64,000 bases of DNA, from positions 8,822,501 to 8,886,500 of the forward strand of contig NZ_CP088285.1 of the NCBI RefSeq assembly GCF_011516645.4, written 5' to 3'. A program made the translations under genes and the position numbers. The stretch is from Bradyrhizobium septentrionale (GTDB lineage: Bacteria > Pseudomonadota > Alphaproteobacteria > Rhizobiales > Xanthobacteraceae). Below are positions 15,701 to 23,058 of this stretch, in pieces. Below the pieces are notes generated by a model. It had not been told where the DNA came from and made no database searches. It was given only the letters and a program-made list of their open reading frames with translations. Within the stretch, counting starts at the first letter, position 1. Every line of letters starts with the position of its first letter.

Positions 15701-16075
15701 GACTTCGACGGCTTCACCGACCGCTTCGGCGCGCTGGTCTCGCTCACCAATGCGGACAGCCTGCTCGGCCGCGTCGGGCTAATGCTCAATCACCAGAAGA
15801 GCTGGTATGACGGGACGAGCATCGTCCGCTCGGACCTCTACGCGATCGGCAATCTGCACTACGAGTTCCTCGACGGCACCAACGTCGATGTCGCGGGCAG
15901 CGGCTTCGCCAGCGCCAATGACCGCCTGTGGGGCAGCATCGGCGGCGGCGGCAGCTACAGCTGGGCCAACGGCCGCTACACATTGTTCGGCGAAGCGACC
16001 TATCGCGCCAGCCTGCAGGATGCCGGCGACAACCACAGCTACAAGGGCACCGCCGGCTTCCGCGTGGTGTGGTGA
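12773..16075 (+). CDS. Autotransporter with PATR beta-strand repeats and C-terminal barrel
   Basis: A 1100-residue type Va secretion protein. Residues 1-60 form a long signal peptide (basic start, LLLMSASAVALVSL, then AAAQA). The passenger (60-750) is a beta helix built from repeats such as NTYSGVTTITGGTLALSG and LAGSGNVALGAKTLTLT, the autotransporter-associated strand repeat, rich in Gly, Thr and Ser. The barrel domain occupies about residues 815-1100, from GVTPAAQADSSWTQSAFWGRVEG onward, and ends in aromatic FRVVW as outer-membrane barrels do. The passenger has no recognisable catalytic domain, so adhesion or surface display is likelier than enzymatic activity. The ribosome site is weak. 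Confidence 0.93.
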   Translation: MRECIGAATKQRQANDNQRPSARRTASPSYRRVHFQRLLLMSASAVALVSLQPRSAAAQAWIGATSNDWTVGSNWTGGTAPAGGAVAVDKTSNIVLGVAAGATGTTGNFKFGGVTAGVNANLTIQNGAVMTTTGASLSIGNTTGTTSTVTVTGAGSRWSINGILNVSAIGTNTLNIENGATVVTPGRIVVTSPAGTGSGTLNISGGTLETTSIAISNAGGRVNYDNATVRALATSASAFFGGTVAQHNIAAGGLTLDTQGFNVIAFNGAGTGGFSGVGGLTKIGNGILFFGSGSTYTGETVIQQGAFRLTGSNDGLVNSSRVVANATLDLSFASASNAHIQSLAGSSAGIVTLGANNLILTNAHDTFAGTISGTGGLQLTGGTQALSSVQAYSGATTITSGTLALTGGGDIAASSQVIANGTFNIAGLSGIGTSIPRLSGTGGVDLGAKTLSITAANDTFAGVIGGSGGLTLTGGTQTLSGANTYSGVTTITGGTLALSGTGSIGNSSHVVANSVFDISGLTGAGTSIQSLAGSGNVALGAKTLTLTNASDTFAGAIKGTGGLALTGGTQILSGINSYSGATTVSGGTLRAGAADAFSSVSAVTAGAGTTIDLNGFSQVVGGFSNAGTLRFGTTPATTLTVAGNYVGNGGTLLFNTVLGGDNSATDRLFVLGSTSGTSTVKVANFGGGGVQTVDGIRLIDVAGASNGTFALAGNYVLKGEQAIVAGAYAYTLQKNGISTPSDGDWYLRSSLANPSDPTTPPVITGPLYQPGVPLYENYAGVLLGMNELPSLQERVGNRYWGGGDGEAMARMGVTPAAQADSSWTQSAFWGRVEGGQSNLRPSNTTGSTTNSDQFKAQAGLDGLALENSYGRLIVGLTLQYGLTTAYVNSLFGNGRIRAEGTGVGATATWYGDNGVYLDGQMQTMFYRGDLTSDLVGNMAHGNEGLGYAFSVEGGKRINVGSGFSLTPQAQLAYSKVDFDGFTDRFGALVSLTNADSLLGRVGLMLNHQKSWYDGTSIVRSDLYAIGNLHYEFLDGTNVDVAGSGFASANDRLWGSIGGGGSYSWANGRYTLFGEATYRASLQDAGDNHSYKGTAGFRVVW

Positions 16076-16275
16076 GAACCGAAGACTAAAGCACACTGAA
16101 GTCCGACTGAACTGGCTGCACCTCTCCCGCTTGCGGGGGCGAGACGAGCGAAGCTGAATGATTTCTGGATAATCGAATAATGCCGCTGAGTTGCCCGACG
16201 AGTCAAGCTGCCGTGTCCGCCGGCAGTCGCCGGCTACTTTGCATGGGGTTGTTTTCGATATTTTTTTGGTGCGCC

Positions 16276-17520
16276 CTACCGGCCCAGCCGATCGACCTCG
16301 GCCTTGCCAGCCTTCATGACAAGCGGGATGTGCTCGCCCTGGCCGAGCAAGCACGCCACATCGCGCAACGGATTGCCCTCCAGCACCAGGAGATCGGCGA
16401 AGGCCTCCGGCACGATGCGGCCGAGCTTGCCCGTCATGCCGAGCACCTCGGCACCGACAATCGTCGCGCTTTCGATCACCGCCTGCGCGCCGAGCACCTC
16501 GGCGCGGATCCGGAACTCATCGCTCTGCAACCGTTGCGATGGTCCGAGCAGATCGGAACCGTAACCCATCCTGACGCCGGCCTCGCGGTAGATCGCGAGC
16601 GAGCGCAGCCCGGCATCGCGCACGTCGGCGACCTTGGCGACGCTCGCCGACGGCAGGCCGTATTTCGCGCCCTCGGTGGCCAGCGCCTCATAGGTGACGA
16701 GGGTCGGCACCGCATAGGCGCCCTGCTCGGCCATCAGCCGCGCGGTCGGCAGATCGACCAGATTGCCATGCTCGATGGTGCGCACGCCGCAACGCACCGC
16801 GCGCTCGATCGCCTCGGCCGTGTAGGCATGGGCCAGCACATAGGTGTGACGCGCCCGCGCCTCCGCGACGATGGCGCGGATCTCGTCCTCGCAATAGCCG
16901 AACGCGCCGATCGGATCGGTCGGCGACGCGACGCCGCCGGACGCCATGATCTTGATCTGGTCAGCGCCCATCTGCAGCTCTTCGCGCACCGCCTTGCGCA
17001 CCGCATCGACGCCGTCGACGACGCGCGCGATCGCGCCGACCCGCACGCAGCAGGAGCATGTCGGGTCGGCCAGATAATCCGAGCGGGCGCGCCCGTCGCC
17101 GTGGCCGCCGGTCTGGCTGAGCGCGCGGCCGGAGACGAACAGGCGTGGACCATCGGTCAGGCCGGTGTCGATCGCCTGCTTCAGCGCGTAGCCGGCGCCG
17201 CCGGCATCGCGGACGGTGGTGAAGCCGCGCTTCAGCATGCCGCGCAGCAGCATGGTCGAGCGCAGTGTCACCAGCACATTCGCCATCCGCGCCTGCAGCG
17301 ACAGGTCGAGCTCGACGGCGACCGCATGGACATGCAGGTCGATCAGGCCGGGCATCAGGGTCTTGCCCCTGAGGTCGATGATCCGGTCCGCGGCGGCCTC
17401 GATCGGCCGATCGGACACCTCCTTGATCAGGCGATCCTCGACCAGAACGTGATGCCCTTCGAGGAGTTCGGGCCGAAGTGGATCGAGCAGCGCGGCATTC
17501 TTGAAGAGGATGGTGGACAT
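16276..17520 (-). CDS. Metal-dependent amidohydrolase
   Basis: A 414-residue cytoplasmic hydrolase of the amidohydrolase superfamily (imidazolonepropionase / Xaa-Pro dipeptidase-like group). Metal ligands are visible: LIDLHVHAV, the carboxylated-Lys segment DQIKIMASGG, His in VLAHAYT and TIEHGN, and Asp in GYGSDLLGP. AGGAGA precedes the ATG by 5 nt. It lies 32 nt after the MFS transporter gene on the same strand, and a divergent LysR regulator heads the set, so transport followed by hydrolysis of an amide or imide compound is the likely pathway. The substrate is unknown. The local CysCys (CSCCVRVG) is a common feature of the subgroup. Confidence 0.9.
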   Translation of the reverse strand: MSTILFKNAALLDPLRPELLEGHHVLVEDRLIKEVSDRPIEAAADRIIDLRGKTLMPGLIDLHVHAVAVELDLSLQARMANVLVTLRSTMLLRGMLKRGFTTVRDAGGAGYALKQAIDTGLTDGPRLFVSGRALSQTGGHGDGRARSDYLADPTCSCCVRVGAIARVVDGVDAVRKAVREELQMGADQIKIMASGGVASPTDPIGAFGYCEDEIRAIVAEARARHTYVLAHAYTAEAIERAVRCGVRTIEHGNLVDLPTARLMAEQGAYAVPTLVTYEALATEGAKYGLPSASVAKVADVRDAGLRSLAIYREAGVRMGYGSDLLGPSQRLQSDEFRIRAEVLGAQAVIESATIVGAEVLGMTGKLGRIVPEAFADLLVLEGNPLRDVACLLGQGEHIPLVMKAGKAEVDRLGR

Positions 17521-17552
17521 GATGGTCTCCTGTCAGGACGCGGCCTGCGTGA

Positions 17553-18908
17553 TCACGCGGCTTCGCTTGCGATCTCTTCCAGCGATCGTCCCCGCGTCCG
17601 CACGCCCATCAAGAGGACGGTGACGGCACCGATCAGCAGCACTGAGGTGGTGACGCCGAACACGCCGGCAAAACCAAAGCTCGGATAGAGATAGCCGACC
17701 AGGATCGGCGCGACGATCGCGCCGATGCGGCCGATCGCGGATGCGAGCCCTGCTCCCGTGGTCCGGATCGCGGTCGGAAACACCTCTGCCGTGTAGGCAT
17801 AGACGCCGGCATAGGTACCGTTCATGAAGAACGACAACAGCAGACCGGCCAGCATGATCTCCCCGTCGCTCTTGGCGAAGGCGAGGCCCATCGCGCTGAC
17901 GCCGCCGAGCAGCATGTAGGACGCGATCGTGGCTTGCCGGCCGATCCGCTCGTTGAACCAGGCCGCGGTGAAATAGCCGGGCACCTGCGCGCAATACATC
18001 GCGAGCGAATAGCCAAAGCTCTTGGTGATGCTCATGCCGTTCTGCACCAGCAGGCCGGGAATCCAGACGAAGAACGAATAGTAGCTGAACGTGATCGACA
18101 GCCACATGATCCAGGTCATGGTGGTGATGCGCGCCTGGCGGCCGGCCAGCAGCGCGGCAACATTGCTCAGCAGCGTTCCCGACGATACCGCCGGTGCGGC
18201 GGGCTCTGCGACCGCAGGTGACAGCACGCGGCCCTCGCGCACGAAGCTGGCCTCAATCCTGTCAAGCACCGCCTCGGCTTCTTTCGCCCTGCCCCGGCTT
18301 TCCAGCCAGCGCGGCGATTCCGGCAGCGAGCGGCGCCACCACAAGAGCATCACGACAGGTATGGCGGTGATGACGAGCACGATGCGCCAGCCGTTCTCGT
18401 AAGCGGGCACGATGAAATAACCGAGCAGCGCTGCGGCGACGAAGCCGAACGAGAAGAAGCCCGCGAGCGCGCCGGTGAAGCTGCCGCGGTAACGCCGCGC
18501 CACGAACTCCGCGAGATATGGTGCGATGATCGCGCTCTCCGCGCCGGTGCCCATGCCGGCAACGACGCGCGCGGCGAAGAACGACGGCCAGCTGTCCACC
18601 GCCGCGCTCGCCAGCGAGGCCGCGCTGTAGAGCGCCAGCGCCGACATCATCACCGCGCGGCGGCCGATCAGGTCCCCCAGCATCCCAGCGAACAGCGCGC
18701 CGAACAGATAGCCGACGAAGGTGCTGCTGCCGAGCACGCCGGTCTCGACATTGGTGAGCCCCCAGGCGGTGCGCAGCACCGGCAGGATGAACGCGAGAAC
18801 CGCAGCATCCATCGCGTCGAACAGATAGCCCAGGCCGCCCATCAGCAGCAGGTGAATATGGAAACGCGCGAACGGCAGGCGCTCGATGCGCGCCGATATC
18901 ATCGACAT
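17553..18908 (-). CDS. MFS transporter
   Basis: A 451-residue inner-membrane transporter with about twelve hydrophobic segments in two halves. The first-loop signature of the major facilitator superfamily is in GMLGDLIGRRAVMM, with GRIGAIVAPILVGYLYP in the second half. It resembles the aromatic-acid/sugar porter type. The start at 18908 (MSMISARIERLPFARFH) is preferred because GGGGG lies 8 nt upstream. It is followed by the amidohydrolase gene and is divergent from lysR, so it probably imports that enzyme's substrate. Confidence 0.92.
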   Translation of the reverse strand: MSMISARIERLPFARFHIHLLLMGGLGYLFDAMDAAVLAFILPVLRTAWGLTNVETGVLGSSTFVGYLFGALFAGMLGDLIGRRAVMMSALALYSAASLASAAVDSWPSFFAARVVAGMGTGAESAIIAPYLAEFVARRYRGSFTGALAGFFSFGFVAAALLGYFIVPAYENGWRIVLVITAIPVVMLLWWRRSLPESPRWLESRGRAKEAEAVLDRIEASFVREGRVLSPAVAEPAAPAVSSGTLLSNVAALLAGRQARITTMTWIMWLSITFSYYSFFVWIPGLLVQNGMSITKSFGYSLAMYCAQVPGYFTAAWFNERIGRQATIASYMLLGGVSAMGLAFAKSDGEIMLAGLLLSFFMNGTYAGVYAYTAEVFPTAIRTTGAGLASAIGRIGAIVAPILVGYLYPSFGFAGVFGVTTSVLLIGAVTVLLMGVRTRGRSLEEIASEAA

Positions 18909-18960
18909 GAAACATCCCCCTCGGCGCCCCACGGTTCGGCACGCGCCGCGAGGTCAATCG

Positions 18961-19008
18961 GGGAATAATAGACAAATCGCTATTATAGGAATAATTTATA
19001 ATTATTAT
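18961..19008. promoter_or_regulatory. AT-rich divergent promoter/operator for LysR
   Basis: The 129 nt between the MFS and lysR genes contain a strikingly AT-rich patch. It includes the inverted repeat AATAAT-TTATA-ATTATT (18990-19006) and a further TATTATA at 18981-18987. LysR regulators bind interrupted AT-rich dyads (T-N11-A) in such divergent regions. Confidence 0.5.
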
Positions 19009-19037
19009 CTAGTACATCACCAGCGTGAATATTGCTC

Positions 19038-19958
19038 ATGGCCTTCCGCACGCTCGACCTCAACCTTCTGAAAGTCTTCGAGGCGCTGATGACCGAGGGC
19101 AGCGTCACACGGGCCGCGAGCGCGCTGACCATGACCCAGCCCGCCGTCAGCAACGCGCTCGCCCGGTTGCGTGATGCGCTCGGCGATCCCCTGTTCGTCC
19201 GCACCGCCAGCGGCATCCGCCCGACGCAGCGCGCCGTGGCGCTGTGGGAGCCGATCGGCGACGCCTTGGAAAACGTCCGCCACGCGCTCGACGAGGATGC
19301 CTTCGATCCGCGGCACACCCAGGGTGAATTCAGCCTGTCGATGTCGGATTACGTCTCCTCGCTGGTGATGCCGCGGCTGCTGAACCGCTTTAATGACGTG
19401 GCGCCGTCCGCGCGCATCCACACCATGCCCAACACCATCCTGGAGATCGGCGACCGGCTCGAGGACAACCGGGTCGATTGCGTGCTGAGCGTCTATGTCA
19501 ACGAGGCGCAGCATCCGCCGGCCGTGATCCGCTCACGCTCGCTATGGACCGTCGAATATGCCTGCATGATGCGGCGGGATCATCCGCTCGCCAGGCAGAA
19601 GCGGCTCAGCACCCGCAGCTTCCTCGCCGCCAAGCATGTCGATGTAAGCCTCGCCGGCAGGACGCTGCCGACCTACGACCAGTTTCTCGCCTCGCGCGGG
19701 CTGTCGCGCAATCTGGTCGCCACCGTCAATCACTACAACGCCGCCTACGAGATCCTGCGGCAGTCCGACTTGATCGCGGTGCTGCCGCGCGATCTCAGCG
19801 CGCAGTCCCGCCAGGCGCCCGATCTGCACGCGATGCCGGTGCCGCTGCCGGCCCCGCCACGCGTCGTCAGCCTGTTCTGGCACCAGCGCAACGACACCGT
19901 CCCCGCGCAACGCTGGCTGCGCGAAACGCTGGTGGAGCTGTTTGCGCGGATGGAATGA
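19038..19958 (+). CDS. LysR-family transcriptional regulator
   Basis: A 306-residue regulator. Residues 1-65 hold the LysR winged helix (DLNLLKVFEALMTEGSVTRAASALTMTQPAVSNALARLRDALGDPLFVR), followed by a periplasmic-binding-fold effector domain. The domain resembles the NodD/NahR-like subgroup (MSDYVSSLVMPRLL, PNTILEIGDRLEDNRVD). ATG at 19038 is preferred to TTG at 19032. It is divergent from the MFS-amidohydrolase pair and is its probable activator. Confidence 0.92.
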   Translation: MAFRTLDLNLLKVFEALMTEGSVTRAASALTMTQPAVSNALARLRDALGDPLFVRTASGIRPTQRAVALWEPIGDALENVRHALDEDAFDPRHTQGEFSLSMSDYVSSLVMPRLLNRFNDVAPSARIHTMPNTILEIGDRLEDNRVDCVLSVYVNEAQHPPAVIRSRSLWTVEYACMMRRDHPLARQKRLSTRSFLAAKHVDVSLAGRTLPTYDQFLASRGLSRNLVATVNHYNAAYEILRQSDLIAVLPRDLSAQSRQAPDLHAMPVPLPAPPRVVSLFWHQRNDTVPAQRWLRETLVELFARME

Positions 19959-20144
19959 GCGAGCCGGACGCCGCCCGCTGCGCCCCCGTTGGGCTTCGGC
20001 GCGGCAGTCCTCGCCCACCCCATGTGCCGGAACTGCATCGGGGGCCGGTGCATGACCCGATTGGGTCTTTCCCAACCGCACCGCAATGCGTAACCTAAGG
20101 TTTTAATGAACGCCTTCGTTCGCGCCAGATTGCCGGAGTTGGGC

Positions 20145-22499
20145 ATGGCCGTTTATACGATCAATCCTCATCCCGAACCGGTCATGTTTGCGTCGTTTCC
20201 CAACGGCGATCCGATTTGGCCGATCGTCGAACCGCAGACTGATTTTGTCGCGGAACCCTGGGGTTTGCAGTTCGGCTTTGATCCGGTCTATCCGAGTGGA
20301 CTGCCCAGTTCCACTTTCGGTCTGATCAACATCATCGGCACCGGACTGACCTATAGCGGAAGCAATCTGACGGGCGGTGTCGTCACCGGGATTAGCTGGA
20401 CGTCCAGCGACGGGGCGACGCTTTGGGAATCGATCACCGGGTTCAGCTACACCATCACGTCGAGCCTCGATATTTCAGGGCTGTGGCACGCAATCCTCGC
20501 CGGCAACGATACGGTGATCGCGAACAACCCCAACGGCTACTTTCTGTCGGGCGAGTCCGGCAACGACACCGCCATCGGAGGCGTCGCGCGCGATTATCTG
20601 AGCGGCGGTCCCGGGGACGACGTCGTCTACGGCGAGGACGGCAACGACTCGCTGGGCGGCAATTCCGGGAACGACATCGTCTACGGCGGCAATGGCAGCG
20701 ACTCGGAGTCGGGAGGTGCCGGAAACGACATCCTGCTCGGCGAAGCAGGTGCGGATTACATCACCGGCGATGCCGGTAAGGATGTCCTTTACGGTGGCCT
20801 CGGCGACGATCAGCTATGGGGCGACACACCCGGTTGGAACCTGTATGGCGGCGACGGCGGCGACGCGGATGTCATCCACGGTGATGCCGGAAACGATACG
20901 ATCAACGGCGGCAGCGGGGCCGACCAGCTCTATGGCGATGATGGCAATGACCTCATCTATGCCACGTCGGGCTTTGCATTCACGGCAACCACCGACGCCG
21001 ACTCGCTTTACGGCGGCAACGGCGATGATTGGCTGATCGGCAATGAAGGGGGCAATCTTCTCGACGGCGGCGCAGGCAACGACCGGCTCTACGGAGCTAA
21101 CGGCAACGATGCGCTCGCCGGTGGCGCCGGCGACGACGTGCTCTACGGGGGTAACGGCAGCGATACGCTCGACGGCGGCGCAGGCAACGATCTGCTTTAC
21201 GGCGGCTCCGGGACCAAGACGTTCATCTTGAGCGGCGGCAACGATACCGCCTTCGGCGACCCGCTTGCCCAGAATACGGCCACCTTCGCTGCACCGCTCA
21301 GCGCCTTCCAGATATCGCGCGGCAGCGGCAACTCCTTCATCCTCACCGACACGCGCCCAGGATCGCCGCTTGGCAGCGCCACTCTGATTGGCGTGAACAC
21401 GCTGCAATTTTCGGATCAGACCTTATCGCTGGTGACGCTTGGAACGTCGGCGGCCGAGACGCTCACCGCGCCATCCTACGGCGGCTGGCTCGAAGGGCTG
21501 GACGGAGACGATACGCTGAACGGCAGCGCCGAAGGCGATACGCTGAGCGGTGGGGCTGGAGACGACACCCTCAACGGCGGTGGCGGACTTGATCTCGCAG
21601 ACTTCTCGGGCGCAACAGGCAATCTTCTCATCTATCTCACCAACCCGGTCGTCACCGCGCCCGGACTTGGCACGGATCAGTTGAATTCGATCGAGGGGTT
21701 GGTCGGCGGCGCATACAACGACGTATTTGTCGGCACGACGGACGCGAACATTTTCTATCTCAACGGTGGCAACGACTACGCCTATGCCCGCGCCGGCGAC
21801 GACACCGTCTATGGCGGCTACGGCCTCGATGTGCTGCTCGGCGAAGACGGCAACGATGTCCTCTACGGCGGCGCCGGCTTCAATTACCTGTTCGGTGGCG
21901 CGGGTGACGATTTGCTCGATGGCACGGGTGGAGCGTCGGCATCGGACGTGAATGTGATGTACGGCGAAGCCGGAAACGATGTGCTGTTCGGCGACATGGG
22001 CACCAATTACTTCTATGGCGGCGCAGGCATCGACACCATGTATGGCGGCGCCGGCCTCAATATCTTCATCTCCTCGGGTGAAACCGACGGCAACGTCATT
22101 TACGGCGGTTCAGGCCAGAATTACATCTACGGCTCCAATGGCGGCGATACAGTTACCGGCGGCAGTAGCGTCGACGTCTTTCTGATGGGCACCGGTGCCG
22201 ATGTGATTGATGGCGGCGGTGGCGTCGACTACGCTTGGGGCGGTGGCGGTTCCGACACCTTCACCATCGACGATACGGCGTCGGAAGTCATGGTCATCCA
22301 GGATTTCAACGTGGGCGGCGTCAATGACATCCTGAACTTCGCGGGTACATCGCTGCATTCGTTTGCCGATGTGCAGGCCGCCGAGACCTACGCCGCTGGC
22401 ATCGCCTCGACCATCATCACCGATGCCGCAGGCAACGCGGCCTGGCTGATCGGGATCACGCCGGGACAGCTCGACGCGAGCATGTTCAGATTTTCCTGA
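20145..22499 (+). CDS. RTX calcium-binding repeat protein
   Basis: A 784-residue acidic, Gly/Asp-rich protein built mainly of RTX nonapeptides (GGxGxDxxx), for example YGEDGNDSLGG, YGGNGSD and LDGGAGNDRLYGANGND. They form at least three blocks separated by beta-rich linkers. Such repeats bind calcium and fold after export by a type I secretion system; the C terminus (TPGQLDASMFRFS) fits an uncleaved signal. No ABC exporter or outer-membrane channel gene is in the window. ATG at 20145 has GGAG 6 nt upstream; a start at 20106 would add 13 residues. No enzymatic domain is seen, so an adhesin or surface-layer role is possible. Confidence 0.9.
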   Translation: MAVYTINPHPEPVMFASFPNGDPIWPIVEPQTDFVAEPWGLQFGFDPVYPSGLPSSTFGLINIIGTGLTYSGSNLTGGVVTGISWTSSDGATLWESITGFSYTITSSLDISGLWHAILAGNDTVIANNPNGYFLSGESGNDTAIGGVARDYLSGGPGDDVVYGEDGNDSLGGNSGNDIVYGGNGSDSESGGAGNDILLGEAGADYITGDAGKDVLYGGLGDDQLWGDTPGWNLYGGDGGDADVIHGDAGNDTINGGSGADQLYGDDGNDLIYATSGFAFTATTDADSLYGGNGDDWLIGNEGGNLLDGGAGNDRLYGANGNDALAGGAGDDVLYGGNGSDTLDGGAGNDLLYGGSGTKTFILSGGNDTAFGDPLAQNTATFAAPLSAFQISRGSGNSFILTDTRPGSPLGSATLIGVNTLQFSDQTLSLVTLGTSAAETLTAPSYGGWLEGLDGDDTLNGSAEGDTLSGGAGDDTLNGGGGLDLADFSGATGNLLIYLTNPVVTAPGLGTDQLNSIEGLVGGAYNDVFVGTTDANIFYLNGGNDYAYARAGDDTVYGGYGLDVLLGEDGNDVLYGGAGFNYLFGGAGDDLLDGTGGASASDVNVMYGEAGNDVLFGDMGTNYFYGGAGIDTMYGGAGLNIFISSGETDGNVIYGGSGQNYIYGSNGGDTVTGGSSVDVFLMGTGADVIDGGGGVDYAWGGGGSDTFTIDDTASEVMVIQDFNVGGVNDILNFAGTSLHSFADVQAAETYAAGIASTIITDAAGNAAWLIGITPGQLDASMFRFS

Positions 22500-23058
22500 G
22501 CAGTCGCGCCGCGATCCTTGTTCTGGGCCCACGGGTCTCAGCTTGAGCGGATTGGCGTTGCATCCAGATGGGCGCAGTTCGCGGTCCCATGGAACAGGCT
22601 CGCGGCTGCGACAAAACGTCGAGACCAGCCGGCTGAACCTTCGCCACAAGGACCAACAACGTGCCCGTCCCAAGCTCACGATCCGGCACGAGCATCGCTT
22701 GCGCATCGGGCGATGCGCACTCAATTATGAGTTCACTATCAAGGGATGGAACTGCACTTGGCGAAGCCCGGCCGGTTGCCGGCACTCCCGGCCACACTGC
22801 GCAAAAGATAAAAAACAACGATTTCAATATCTTACAAGTCATTCGATATCGTTCGGATGCCCGCCATGAACCCTACACTCTTCCGTGTGCGCTTGAACGT
22901 CCTCCCTGCCCCGAACGACAATATCAGGAATGGATTGGACTCAAGATTGTTACTGTACGCAGGTAGGCCGGCGCTCGTAACGCTTGACGCAGTGGAGTTT
23001 GTGCGCGGCCATCTTCGATAAAGCTACCATTGTTTCGGGCCGATTTCGGACGTTCGCC
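22500..23058. other. Gene-poor stretch before the first caspase gene
   Basis: This 559-nt stretch contains no gene I would defend. A minus-strand frame (22486-22842) begins like an exported protein (KILKSLFFIFCAVWPGVPATGRA) but soon turns into low-complexity basic sequence running into the RTX gene end, so it may be a decayed secreted protein. The 250 nt before 23059 presumably hold the caspase-gene promoter, which I cannot define. Confidence 0.4.

Noticed and set aside
16180..17688. A 502-residue plus-strand open frame.
   Set aside because: It is antisense to the amidohydrolase and has no recognisable domain.
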